In this document: positions 23,748 through 34,875 of the stretch, one piece after another
Position numbering within the stretch: the first letter of the stretch is position 1
Layout: every line of letters begins with the position of its first letter
NCBI GenBank assembly: GCA_024500155.1
Contig: CM044879.1
Span: forward strand, 7,827,501-7,891,500
Length of the DNA stretch: 64,000 nt
Reading direction: 5' to 3'
Source: Chenopodium formosanum
Taxonomy: Eukaryota > Streptophyta > Magnoliopsida > Caryophyllales > Amaranthaceae
The notes under the pieces: model-generated
The model's database searches: none
What the model was told of the DNA's origin: nothing
The model's input: only the letters and a program-made list of their open reading frames with translations
Program-made: the position numbers and the translations under genes

Positions 23748-24571
23748 TGATTTAGGTGAATGAAAACATAAATATATGTGTACCATATATAGCATTTGTT
23801 AATATTAGAAAGAAAAATGACAACGGTTTACTTATATTTATTTCACAAAAATTTTAAAATAAAATGATTTAATGAATAATAATGATTTTACTTATAAATT
23901 TGTCTTAATTATATATTTTTAACACTAAAAATAATACTTGAAAACAAGCTCTTTTTTTTTTAATTCCTAAATTGTATGGAAATATTTGAAAAATAATTCA
24001 ACTCAATGAACTAACCATCAATACCCACATAAAATATTTCTATACATTGTGATTCTAATATCAAATATTTATAAAAGAAAATTTTATTAATTGTTATTAT
24101 TATTATTATTATTTATTTATTTTGAAAGAATTATTATAATTATTAGAAATTATTAATTAATAATAATATTTTATATTAATTCTTAATAGTTTGAATTATT
24201 AAATATTATTATTGATAATTATTATCATTAATTATTATTATGATTAATAAATATTAATTATTATTATGATTAATAAATATTAATTATTATTAATATTAAT
24301 AATTAGAAAAATTATTTTTTATATTAATAATTATTATAATTATTCAGAATAATAAATTAGTATCATCAATACAATATTAATTATTATTATTGAATATTAA
24401 TTATTAATATTGTTATTATTAATTATAATTTGAAAATAGAGCACAGCAGAGCAGATTTCTTTTGAGTTGAGCAGAGCAGAGAAAAGCAAATTTAATTTGA
24501 GCAGAGAAGAGCAGAGCAGAGCAAAGCAAAGCAAAGCAAAGCAGAGCAGAGCAGCTCTAAAGAACGGGGCC
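23566..24571. mobile_element. Tourist-like element with AGAGC interior
   Basis: The left end is GGCCTTGCTCTTTTGAGC and the right end, inverted, GGCCCCGTTCTTTAGAGC. It is flanked by TTA (23,563-23,565 and 24,572-24,574). Pentamer blocks of AGAGC/AGAGCC occupy both ends (23,590-23,660 and 24,440-24,555), with (ATT)n and (ATC)n microsatellites and AT-rich DNA between. Ends and duplication fit PIF/Harbinger; no transposase is visible. Confidence 0.7.
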
Positions 24572-24574
24572 TTA

Positions 24575-25340
24575 CTCAATACATTGTTTTTTTTTTTTTT
24601 TTTGTAATGATTATTGTACAATTTAGATGAGTCTAAGTTTAGTCAAATATCTTAATCATCAGATAGATCGGAAAATTAGATTTGATTAAATAAACTAAAC
24701 ATAGCCTTAGCTTTGTGGAAAGTGTAACTTCTTAAAATCATATAGCTACAAACTAAAACAATCAAATCAAATCATGTCAAATGAAAATGTATTCCATATG
24801 TGTCATTGTACTTGTGCTATTTGATAAAAAAAAAAAAAAATTTACATATCATGTAGTATTTGACATATTAGAGCATGTGAATTGGAGCAAATGTAGTATT
24901 GTTATATTTTTTTACCTTCAAATATTTGGATCCATGATTGAATTAAAATTCAGCTTGACTTTTCTTTTCTTTTTTTTTTTTTTTTTTTTAACTGTTTTTT
25001 CTTTAACATGCTTTTAAATTTTTAAACCCAATTAAATTTATTCCAAAATATTAAATAGGACATGATTTTATTTTTTTGTTTTTAAAAAATTTACTATAAA
25101 AGGCAGGCTGAACAATAACTTGGCCAGTCTTCTTTTAAAATTATAACTTTTTTTTTTACAAGATTATAACCAAAATTAAAGATTAATTGCTTTATAATTT
25201 CATTTAAAAATAGATAATAAGGTATAAACAAATTTCAAACATTATAATAGTGAACGGAGGGAGTAGAAAGCTAAATTGTTACTATGTTACTATATATGTC
25301 TATTAAAGAATTAGGTCATATTTTGGTAAGAAAATCACCC
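24575..25340. other. AT-rich intergenic DNA, no gene seen
   Basis: Contains a lone Stowaway-type end (GAACGGAGGGAGTA near 25,253-25,266) without a convincing partner. Confidence 0.4.
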
Positions 25341-25790
25341 AAAATCAATTTAATAAACCAATATTATTGATCATCACCACACTATTCCTACCTTACAGGA
25401 ACGGTTTGGGGAGGATCGAAAAGTCATTTTGATTTTAACTAATAGAATTACGTATGAATGTTGTCCGGTTGTGGTAAATCACCAAGGTTTAATTTAATGC
25501 AATCAACAATATTCTCGCATTCTCATTCCCCCACCTAATGGGAACAGTTTCAAGGAGGGTCAGGATGGTGTGCATGTCAGTTTAATTTTAACTACCAGTA
25601 ACAGAATTATGTATGAATGTTGTCAAGTGAATTACGTAAGAATGTTATCGATTAGTGATCAATCACCAAAATCCAACTTAATGCATTTTCTCATAATCTT
25701 GATCCTCCACCTTAAAGGAACAGTTTCGAAGAGGGTGAGAAAGGTGTATTAGTTTGTTTTTAATTATCGGTATTAGAATTAAGTATAAAT
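25340..25790. repeat. Diverged tandem repeat, three units of about 140-180 bp
   Basis: Each unit contains AATCACC, TTTAATGCA or equivalent, CCT(A/C)ACCTT-like sequence, GGAACAGTTT, AGGAGGGT and TTTTAACTA with AGAATTA and GTATGAATGTTGTC. The units are diverged and show no open frame. Confidence 0.6.
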
Positions 25791-27110
25791 ATGTCAAATA
25801 GTGGTGGAAAATTAGGTTTTTCGCTATAGGGTTGAATTTTCATATTAAGTAAAGTTTATTATTTGGCAATAAAACACTATTTTATGTACTTCATTTTAAA
25901 AATTAGGCCTATTTATTTCACTTGATATTTAATTATTAAATTTAAATTAGGTTTTATCATTATAACTATTTTGACAATATAAAATTTAATGATATTAATT
26001 GAATTTTTTTTTATATATTTATTTCCGGTGTGTGTTTGTATGATGTTATCAATGCAAGTTTAACTTAATTAAAGTTAATATTTTCTACGGGGTAACATAT
26101 ATAAAAATGATTTTGCATGTTGAAAACAATTATATCAGTACATAACTTCTAAACAAATCAATTAATGAATTGTAATATGTAATATTCAATTGCATATATG
26201 TAATAAATAAAAAAAAAAAATTTAAAAAAATGAATATAATAAATCTAACATTGAGGGAATGTTAAACAATTCACAAACTATTTAGGCCATATTCTTTTCA
26301 CCTTATTTGCCAAGTTAAAATTATTTCGGCAAATTCAAGTTTATCTTCCAAATAAACGAATTTTTGTTAGTCTGGTGGCTTGTATGTAAATATATTAAAA
26401 ATGCGTGGTCATTTATTCAATACTTTTGGTGAGCTATCCAATTTGGTGAGAAAATTACACATGTACCCCTCAATTAGTACATGAAAAGGCGCATGTACCC
26501 CTCCACTTGTATTGAAAAAACGATTATACCCCCCCAGATAGGGAATTAACTGGGCACAGCTCAAATTATATTTAAATTAAAATTGTATTTACTGAGAATA
26601 AATTATTTTTTGCTGAACCTAATTATTTTTTGCTGAACCCTTATTAATTTACAAGCTTTCTATTGTATTTTCTATATTTTAAAGTTATTGATTTCATTTT
26701 GATGTTAGTCATATAGGTTACGAAACTATTAATTGAAATAAAATTATTTTTTACCGACTATTATTTCAGGTGAACATGAGTACTTAAAAGTTATTGGTCA
26801 TTTCATAACATATCGACTTTTGAAATTTAGATATAAGATTTGAAGATTTCATACAAATTTTTTAAAATAGCTCAAAATAAGCTAATTTTTCGATTAACTC
26901 AAAATAAGTCGACTTTTATAAGATATCTTCACAAAATGATTCACAACTTGTTAGATTAAATGGTAACCGGTTATAAAGGTAAAGTAAGACACATGTCATT
27001 GTTTGGTTGATCTTAAATTAATTAAGATTTTTTTATTAATTATTAATATTATTTCAATTAACATTTAATTAATTATATCAAAAAAACAAAAACACTAAAA
27101 AAAAAATCTT
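25791..27110. other. AT-rich intergenic DNA with a possible solitary transposon end
   Basis: Around 26,450-26,560 lies TTACACATGTACCCCTC repeated once with small changes, resembling one long terminal repeat of a Mutator-like element, but no inverted partner was found. No gene seen. Confidence 0.35.
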
Positions 27111-27239
27111 AGCCACCCTCTCCCTATCAGCGACCGACGAACAACTTTTAACAATTGACCCGTCCCCTACCCTAAAACGCAAGTACGCAACGTCTAAACC
27201 CTAAGCGCAACCCCCAAAACCACCTTAAACGAAACCTAA

Positions 27240-27560
27240 TTAAAATCGTTAAGGAAAGTTTTGGGGGGAAGGGTTTAGCCTTAGGGGTAGTGACGTTTCT
27301 GGGTTGGGGGAGGGGGTCGATTCAGGGACAGGGACGGGGACGGGGGTGGGGGAGCGTTTCTAATAGGGGAAAGAGAGGAGGGGTGGTGTCGCGATGGGGT
27401 GAAGGAAGAGGGAATGGGAAAAGGGGGGTTGGGGTGTCGTGGGTAGAGTAAGGGAGGGGGTAAGGTCGTCGACGCCAGGGAATGGAGGTGGTTGTCCACT
27501 CCTGGCAGGGGAGGAGGAGGCTGGCAGTGGGTGGGGTGAGGGGGTGGCTGGTCTTTTTTA
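27240..27560. repeat. G-rich low-complexity tract
   Basis: The + strand carries many runs of three to six G, for example GGGACAGGGACGGGGACGGG near 27,326. This is the most GC-rich stretch of the window and could form G-quadruplexes. Frames on the - strand encode only Pro/Ser/His low complexity and are not believable genes. Confidence 0.7.
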
Positions 27561-27815
27561 TAATAATTCGTTTATGTAACATAATTATTATTAAATATTT
27601 AATTAAGTTTTATAAATTATTTTAATTAAAAAATGACTTGTTTGGTAAGTTATAAGTCATTTGACCTCTTAAACGAAAATATCTCTTAAAAGTTGACTTA
27701 TTTTAAGTTATTTAATAAGTTGACTTATTAAGAGCTAATCAACTACGCAAAAGTTGACTTATTTATGACAAATTTTTCATTAGAGAAAAGGTAGTTAAAC
27801 GTAGGATCCAGTTAC

Positions 27816-28010
27816 TAATACAAGTAGAAACATGCATGAGTTTTGAATATGTTACAACATAAACTCTTAATACAAATAATACAAGCAAGCAAGTAGAAGA
27901 AACACGAGCGAGTTTTGAATATGTTACAAGTTACAACTCTTAATACAAATAACACAAGCAAGCAGAAGAAACATGAGTTTTGAATATGTAACAACTCCTA
28001 ATACAAATAC
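27816..28010. repeat. Three tandem units in the DOG1-like promoter region
   Basis: Each ~65-75 bp unit contains GAAAC(A)(T/C)G, GAGTTTTGAATATGT, ACAACT, CTTAATACAAATA and ACAAGCAAGC. The repeats lie 220-410 bp upstream of the DOG1-domain start codon. The first unit contains CATGCATG (27,831-27,838), a perfect RY element. Confidence 0.75.
27831..27838. promoter_or_regulatory. RY element CATGCATG upstream of the DOG1-like gene
   Basis: CATGCATG is the core bound by the B3 factors ABI3, FUS3 and LEC2 in seed-expressed genes. It lies ~390 bp upstream of the start codon, and a shorter CATGCA occurs near 28,124. Function in seeds is inference. Confidence 0.4.
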
Positions 28011-28155
28011 ATAAGTGAATAGTTTAGTAAAAGTATAATATATAATTGGTGCAAATTACGACACAGAAGAAGCCACCTGCCACCCTTTTAAACTAGACGG
28101 CTCACAGCATGCTGCGCGTAAGCCATGCACTACAGTACTCTCACCTCCCACCTCC

Positions 28156-28163
28156 TATTTATA
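28156..28163 (+). promoter_or_regulatory. TATA box of the DOG1-like gene
   Basis: TATTTATA about 65 bp before the start codon, followed by a CT-rich stretch typical of plant transcription starts. Confidence 0.6.
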
Positions 28164-28227
28164 CCCCCTCTTTTTTCTCTCTCCAAATTACCCAAAAATT
28201 CAACCTCAAATAAAATATCAATTTATA

Positions 28228-29106
28228 ATGAATACTAATTTAATTTTGCCATTGAAATATCCTTCTGCTACTTCTACTACTTCTATAACAGAAGAGAAAT
28301 TCTGTGCTTACTATGAGAGTTGGCTTAAGCAACTCGAACTTCATCTTCAGCAGCTTGTTTTAGGCCGCCACCCGAATTACGACGTCGTGGTGGCGACCTT
28401 AACAACTCACCACAAGGAGTTCTACGCGGCCAAGTGGGCCGCGGCTAAAGAAGATGTATTGTCGTTCTTCTCGCCTCAGTGGGCTAGCCCACTCGAGGCG
28501 GCTTTCACCTGGGTTACCGGGTGGAAACCCTCTACTGCGTTTCGTCTTGTCGAGTCACTCCGTAAGACCCGAGCACCGCTCACTAGCCTGAGTCTGCTCA
28601 CTGATGAGCAGGCTAGCAGTGTAGCGGCGCTCGGGGCGAGGATTAAGCATGAGGAGCAGAAGGTGGAGATGGATTTGGAGAGGCTGCAGATGGCTATTTG
28701 TGATTTGAAGATGGTGGGGTTGGCGAAAATGTCGAGTCGGATGGATGTTAACGAGCACGAGCCGAGCCGAGTCGAGGGTTTGGTGGGTGTGGCTATGAAA
28801 GGGTTGATGGATGGGATGGAGAAGGTTATGAAGATGGCTGATTATGTTAGGCTTAAGACTTTGAAGGGGATTTTGGATGTTCTTTCTCCAAGGCAAAGGG
28901 TTGATTTTTTGGCTGTTTTTGCTATGCTTCAAATTCAAATTAGGAAATGGGGCAAACAGAAGGCTGCAAATGATACCGCTAATAAAACTACTAATGATAC
29001 TACTAATGACACTAGTGCTGCTACTACTGCTGCTAATAATAACGGTGATACTACTACTAGTACTATTGATAATATTGAAAATGTTAACCTTATTGCTCTC
29101 GTTTAA
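28228..29106 (+). CDS. DOG1: DOG1-domain protein (DOG1/DOGL family)
   Basis: A 292-residue single-exon protein; Arabidopsis DOG1 is about 291. A DOG1 domain spans ~24-243: AYYESWLKQL, HHKEFYAAKW, SPLEAAFTWVTGWKPSTAFRL, a helix with LTDEQASSVAAL, and the ending RLKTLKGILDVLSPRQRVDFL. There is no bZIP region, so it is not a TGA factor. DOG1 sets seed dormancy by binding heme and restraining the AHG1 phosphatases; DOGL4 affects seed reserves. At the end of the domain, where I recall DOG1 carrying the heme-ligand histidines H245 and H249, this protein has Q235 and R239 (LQIQIRKW), so heme binding is doubtful. The C-terminal ~45 residues are Thr/Asn-rich, coded by ACT-type triplets. It lies between the MRH1-like and CIPK genes, as DOG1 does in Arabidopsis. 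DOG1 versus DOGL4 identity is unresolved. Confidence 0.88.
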   Translation: MNTNLILPLKYPSATSTTSITEEKFCAYYESWLKQLELHLQQLVLGRHPNYDVVVATLTTHHKEFYAAKWAAAKEDVLSFFSPQWASPLEAAFTWVTGWKPSTAFRLVESLRKTRAPLTSLSLLTDEQASSVAALGARIKHEEQKVEMDLERLQMAICDLKMVGLAKMSSRMDVNEHEPSRVEGLVGVAMKGLMDGMEKVMKMADYVRLKTLKGILDVLSPRQRVDFLAVFAMLQIQIRKWGKQKAANDTANKTTNDTTNDTSAATTAANNNGDTTTSTIDNIENVNLIALV

Positions 29107-30007
29107 CCGAGAGATTCTTATATACACCCTGGTGCAAGGTTCATTCATCAATGATATCTTTTTGGTCAGTTTGATGATTACCGCTCCGTTTAAATCATCA
29201 AATGATGAGCAAAAAAAATAACCTTGAATGTACTTTGTACTTGGGCTTGGGCGTATATAAGAATTATGAAGTTGAACTAATAATTTGAGAATCAGGTTAA
29301 TCTAGTTTTAATGTTCTAGCTAGTACTAATTTTCATCTAGTTAAGTATTGGTCCTTAAATTTGGATCATAATAAGCAAAAACAGCTAGAAGCTAAGTTTC
29401 TCGTTGAATGTAATGCTATCTCCGGTCCTTGTGGTATTAGTAGTGTTGGAATAAACTCTAAATAAATAAAATTAATGTTATATATAAGTATCTAGCTAGT
29501 TTGAATTTGTATTACTTTTACTATCTCTTTATTTCAAGTCCATATTTATTTAACCTTTTGGTTTAACACTTTAACTACATATATTAGCCATTTTTTTAAA
29601 AAAAAATCATTTTTATCTTATTATAAAGATAAATAATATTGCTTAAAAAGGGATTGGTTTAAGTGTATCTTAATATTGATTGTTTTAATTTAAACATTGT
29701 TAAAGACATAAATGGTACAAAAAACAATGATAAAAACACTTCATGTATGATACGAAATACTCTCTAATACTATAGTCGAAACCACTCAGGCTCATGTTTA
29801 TTTTATATCTCCACTATTTCATGCATGAGAAGTTAAATTATTTCATCTTTCATGCATGATGAAAAGTGAGAACTATGAAAAAGGTTCTCAAATTTGCCAA
29901 GTGTTTTTCCTCTTGCGTGCTAACTAGTAACTACTACGTACGAAGTATTACTCTCATCTAATACACCAATATCCTAAAAACATGTTGACCATTAATATTT
30001 TTTTGTG
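29107..30007. other. 3' flank of the DOG1-like gene, no gene seen
   Basis: AT-rich, with no conserved coding segment and no clear transposon ends. AATAAATAAAATTAATG near 29,460 could include a poly-A signal. Confidence 0.4.
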
Positions 30008-30009
30008 TA

Positions 30010-30364
30010 CTCCCTCGGTCCCTAAATTACATTCCTCTTTGGAAATTTACATGGGAATTAAGGAGGGAAGAATAAGACAAATAACAATAATTAGATAATG
30101 CAATGGGAAGTACAAATATAGAATAGTTATTACTCATGACATGTCATCAATCCTTTGCAAAAAAAAAAAGGACCAATCTCATGCGCTCCTAATTGAAATT
30201 GTTTACCCAATCATATTCATTGTAATTTGGCACAAGGATTATGAGTGAGATTAGGAAAGGATGAGTGAGAAAGCATTAAATATAAAACAGAAAAAGAGAG
30301 TTGATTTACTAAAAAAAACTTACCAAAAATAGAAAGGAGGAATGTAATTTAGGGACGGATGGAG
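30010..30364. mobile_element. Stowaway-type MITE (copy 1)
   Basis: Starts CTCCCTCGGTCCCTAAATTA and ends in the inverse of that sequence (TAATTTAGGGACGGATGGAG), flanked by TA. Canonical Tc1/mariner-derived Stowaway ends. The interior closely matches the copy at 33,530. Confidence 0.85.
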
Positions 30365-32730
30365 TATAATTATTATAAGGGTAATGTTATATGTGGCCCT
30401 AAGGGCTATTTATAAGCATTTAATACATTCTTTAAAATGGTATAATATTAGGAATTCATGACAAAAACACGCGTAAATCAGTGTAATTAGTGTTTATATT
30501 TTCATGATTTCCTAACTTTACACAATTTTCTAGTGTGTATTTAATGCTTATATATAGCACGTAGGCTATGTATAAATTATTACCAAAAGTTAATATCTTA
30601 AAAATGAAAAATATTTGTGTAGACCTAGTTCACAATGATTTTGTTGTGGACTTAAGGTTCTTACTTTTTATGCACGCAATTGTTGTTATGTTGAACATAG
30701 TATTAATAGTCAATATCGTGACTTGTGTGACTTTAAATATTATTGTGAACCTGAATTACAAACGTGTTAGCCGACGTTACGTTAAACATTGTGACCCTAA
30801 TTTTAACATAGAAACGTCTATTTTTCATATTGCTGATGATCAGATCAGTTAAAAAAAAATTAAAAAAAAAGAGCCTCTTATGACCTTTATAATAATAATG
30901 GATTATTATTTAATACATAATAACATTTATTTTAGCATAGTAAATTTTCTATATTAATAAAATGACCATCTAATAGTAGTGTTCTAAAATAAATTAATGT
31001 GAACTAGGTCTTTTAAGAATTTGTATTTAAAAATATATTTATGTCCAGGCAAATTTAACAAGATCCAAATTGAATATGATTTTTGTTATATAGCATCCAA
31101 ACTACAGAATGTATCTCTTTTATTTTATAAATTAATAATCCCTTGATTGTATGTGTCGGATAATCCATTTTTATTTGATAAAATCACCTCTTCCTTATTT
31201 CAATTTTTTATAAAAAATAATAATTTATTTGTCTATATTTCAGTTATTAATCTAATGTTTAAAATACAATATTCATGAAACTATATAAATATAGGGAGGG
31301 CCATAATTTAAGATGTTAATATTAAACAATCAAGTTTTTTTTATTCATTATTTGTGTTAATCTTTTAAAATAATTATTAATTACTTTTGAATTTCGGTGA
31401 CTAAAATTTCTCTAGTCACCAAAATGTCAATTATGGTTTTTAGTGACCAAGTTGGTGTCAATTTACTTTTAGAGACAAGGTTGTGTCAATAAGTATATAA
31501 ATAGTATATATAGTTAAGTTTGTGTCACTAAATGTAATTTTGCTTATCTACAAAGAATATTTTTTTTAAACAAAGACAATTTATATTTCACGCTTGTCAT
31601 TCAAATTTTTAATCATCAATTAGTAGTGATTATGTAATATAATAAAGTAGTAATTGAAAATTATACATTATTATGTACACAAATCTAAACTTAAAATAAC
31701 TTTTCACATAATAAATTATTCTTAATTGTTAATCATCAGAAATAGTCAGAGAATGCATGTAGAGTAAGTAAATTGAACAAACCAAATTTTTTGAATAGGA
31801 AATTATATGTGGTCTTATCAAGAAAGTTTCTATCTCACAAGTTGCAACTGATGAAGTATGAAACCCACTAAAGTTAGGTTACTTGTAACATGTTATCAGT
31901 AAATTATGTGATTTGCCAACTAAGATATAGCTGGCAAAAATAAATAAATATCATGCTGCATGCCCTTCAAATGGTTAGGACTTACTTGTAGAAAACAGAC
32001 CGCTTTAATTATCGGACAGTACTACCTTACAAGTTTCAAGGTTTTATAGTATATCTGTTTTTTTTTTTAAATTTATTTATTATGTATAACATAGGAGTAT
32101 TATTTGTAAGACATAAAAAATATTCCTTTGTTGCATATAATAAGAAACGGAGATAATATATTTCTTTTATATTATATTACTTTGCATATTTTTAATTTAA
32201 ACAATCAATATTATTATTGAATTTGTGATTTATAATTTTATACCTAAAATCATTAATTAGTCTTGTATCTTGTTAGATTTATTACAATTTTTTTTTTGAA
32301 ATATAAAATTTTTTATACAAATTTTTTTAATTGATAATTGAATATATCTTTATATATTGCACATATATTGCACGTATATTTCATGTCGTATATAAACAAA
32401 TTAGGAGTGAAGACTATGAGATTAGGAGTAAGATTTTTTTATTTTTATTTTTATTTTTTTTTTAAAATTAGGAGTAAGAATTCTGAGTAGTAATTAAATG
32501 TATTTGTTTGCCCAAAAATAAGTGTAACCCAAATTTTAAAATATATCGATTTATTTTATTGGAAATATTTTTTTAAAAAATTTGATAAGCAAGTGTAATA
32601 CTTATTAAAGATCATAGGGTAACTTCTTTTTAATAATAAAAAGTAATTGATTTTAGGCTACAAAGATATTTTAGTCAACTTGGTCACCAAGTTCGTTGAC
32701 TCCTAAATCATCCAAAACTATTGATTCATA
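30365..32730. other. AT-rich intergenic DNA, no gene seen
   Basis: A 94-codon frame at 30,568-30,852 has no recognisable domain. At 31,400-31,540 there are short inverted and direct repeats of TAGTCACCAAA/TTGGTGACTA type that may be transposon debris. Confidence 0.4.
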
Positions 32731-32736
32731 TTTTGC

Positions 32737-32744
32737 TATATATA
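32737..32744 (+). promoter_or_regulatory. TATA box before a small putative first exon
   Basis: TATATATA with a CT-rich downstream stretch and a start codon ~100 bases later. Confidence 0.4.
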
Positions 32745-32843
32745 CTCTTTCATTTATTAGTTTTATAGCTGGATTCATATCATTCCCTTGATCGAAATCA
32801 TTCTATCTTGTTCATCCTTCTTCTTTCTTGATCGATTTTGATT

Positions 32844-33038
32844 ATGAAGAAATCATCAGAAACCCAAGAAAACAGCTTGCTGATCATAAAGAAACGAAAC
32901 AATAATGCTACAACCTCGTCTTCGTCTTCCTTACCAACACCAAATTCATCTCCAACAAAACCTAATACCGAAGATATCCGATATAATCCATTTTCACAAT
33001 TAAAATCAAAAAATCAATTATGTGTAAAAATAAAGTAA
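32844..33038 (+). CDS. Small hypothetical protein or first exon of a truncated gene
   Basis: ATG at 32,844 opens 64 codons rich in Ser, Asn, Pro and Lys (MKKSSETQENS start, then a Ser run and LPTPNSSPTKP, then RYNPFSQLK). A TATA box and pyrimidine-rich leader precede it. Near the end, AAAG|GTAAGA-like sequence (GT at 33,035) could be a splice donor, and a (TA)n microsatellite follows at once. I recognise no family and found no convincing later exon, so it may be a decapitated gene whose remainder was lost, a short unstructured protein, or chance. Confidence 0.3.
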   Translation: MKKSSETQENSLLIIKKRNNNATTSSSSSLPTPNSSPTKPNTEDIRYNPFSQLKSKNQLCVKIK

Positions 33039-33039
33039 G

Positions 33040-33043
<4 letters not shown>

Positions 33044-33115
<72 letters not shown>
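33044..33115. repeat. (TA)n microsatellite
   Basis: About 35 TA units directly after the small frame at 32,844. Confidence 0.95.
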
Positions 33116-33121
<6 letters not shown>

Positions 33122-33529
33122 AAAAAACTTAATTCATCATACCAACTAACATACATGCAATGACAAACATTGTTACAAAAACGTGACAACTAAATGAAAC
33201 AAAAGACGACCTTGTTATATTAGATAAAGTGAGTTTCGATTAAAAAAAAAAAATAAAAAAAAAAAACACTTTTATGACCAAACTTAGATGGTTTACTATA
33301 TAAACAACTATTTTTGTTATTTGCTAAAAGAGTACTTTTACTAAGCTAATTGAGTTAAAACTGGCTATTAATTTCAAAAATAGAACCATTCTGATTAGTT
33401 GATTGAGAAATTTAACCATATGATAATTTTGTACTTGTATTAAAATTTCTATAATTTGCATCGATCCCCAGCAAATCTAATACTTGTTTCTTTATTTGCA
33501 TTTTACATGTTAAAGTAACAAAATAACTA

Positions 33530-33920
33530 CTCCCTCCGTCCCTAAATTACATTCCTCTTTGGAAATTTACACGGGAATTAAGGAGAGAAGAATAAGACAA
33601 ATAACAATAATTAGATAATGCAATGGAAAGTACAAAGATAGAATAGTTATTACTCATGACATGTCATCAATCCTTTGCAAAAAAAAAAAAAAAGACCAAT
33701 CACATGCTTCTAATTGAAAATTTTTAACCAATCATATTCATTGTAATTTGGCACAAGGATTATGAGTGAGATTAGGTAAGGATGAGTGAGAAAGTATTAA
33801 ATATAAACAAAAAAAGATAGTTGATTTACTAAAAAAAACTTTACCAAAGATAGAAAGGAGGAATGTAATTTTGGAATACCAAAAATAGAAAGGAGGAATG
33901 TAATTTAGGGACGGAGGGAG
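33530..33920. mobile_element. Stowaway-type MITE (copy 2)
   Basis: Perfect Stowaway ends, CTCCCTCCGTCCC and GGGACGGAGGGAG, with TA on each side. Clearly the same family as the copy at 30,010. Near its right end a ~36-base segment with AGAAAGGAGGAATGTAATTT is duplicated, which accounts for its greater length. Confidence 0.9.
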
Positions 33921-34015
33921 TACATGTTATAGGCTACCAAGCATTATTATATACTTCGTAGATAAGTGCAACAACTAATATCCACAATCCAGACATATAA
34001 TAATTACTCCGTTCC

Positions 34016-34258
34016 ACGATGATGTTCCTGTTTGAAATCTTTGACTTTTTTAAGAAAGAGAGAATCTTCTAAAATTCTCTTAATCTATAAGAATAAATAT
34101 AGTCATGTGGGATCTAGTTTGATTCGTCTTGATGAGTAGATTATTAATATCTAACTTTTATAACTTTTGCTAGTGTGAGATTAAAGATATTTGCGGTCAA
34201 AGTTGAGTAAAATTTTGCATGATTTACGAAACAGGAACATCATTATGAAACGGAGGGA
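34016..34258. mobile_element. Stowaway-like MITE, different family
   Basis: Left end CTCCGTTCCACGATGATGTTCC; right end, inverted, CTCCGTTTCATAATGATGTTCC, flanked by TA/TTA. Interior short and noncoding. Confidence 0.7.
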
Positions 34259-34530
34259 TTATAGACTTATAGACTTATAGGAACATCATTATGAAAAGTT
34301 GAGTAAAATAATGTAGCCAATTAGTTAGATTAGCTCTTAGAAACAATATAATGTACCAAACATGGCCTTATAGACTTATATAGTTATATGGCTTATAAAG
34401 GCCTACAAAAATCTCATGGCCTTATAGACTTATAGTAGAAGTCTGGCCTAAAAAAATCTCATGTTATATCACTTATAAACGACTAATGATGCACTACATT
34501 TTATCAATCTAAATTTTAATTTTAATTTAA

Positions 34531-34533
34531 TCT

Positions 34534-34564
<31 letters not shown>

Positions 34565-34875
34565 GGGAGTTTTTTCCCGAGCTTTAAGAGAGCCACGTAG
34601 TCTTTAATTTTCTTAGCGCGCTAGGTAGGATTATAAATTTTAGTTGTAGCCAACAATCAAATAAGAGATTATTGTTTTTTTTAGAATTAAATAATTCAAA
34701 TGTCACGTAGGTCAAATTGGTGAAGAGATTTTTAAGTTTAAACTAATTAAATATAAAATATTATCTTTTGATACAAGGAATTTTATCTAAATATGACAAA
34801 TTTTAGCACATAAATAAATAAATAAAAAGTTTAAAAAAATTCAAACAAATCGTGCATCGCACGAGATTCATCTAG
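34531..34875 (+). mobile_element. Non-autonomous Helitron
   Basis: Starts TCTTATATATA after an A and ends CTAG before a T. A hairpin TCGTGC-ATC-GCACGA (34,850-34,864) lies exactly seven bases before CTAG, the same spacing as in the Helitron at 12.1 kb. A (TA)n run follows the 5' end. Only 345 bp, no coding capacity. Confidence 0.8.

Noticed and set aside
27281..27582. Pro/Ser-rich frames on the - strand
   Set aside because: Produced by the G-rich tract; two overlapping frames are equally open, which indicates composition rather than coding.
28555..29151. 198-codon frame on the - strand
   Set aside because: Antisense shadow of the DOG1-domain gene; Ser/His/Leu-rich composition without a domain. 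DOG1 in Arabidopsis has an antisense transcript, but this frame gives no evidence of one.
30568..30852. 94-codon frame
   Set aside because: No recognisable domain, no promoter or splice signals, AT-rich composition like its surroundings.
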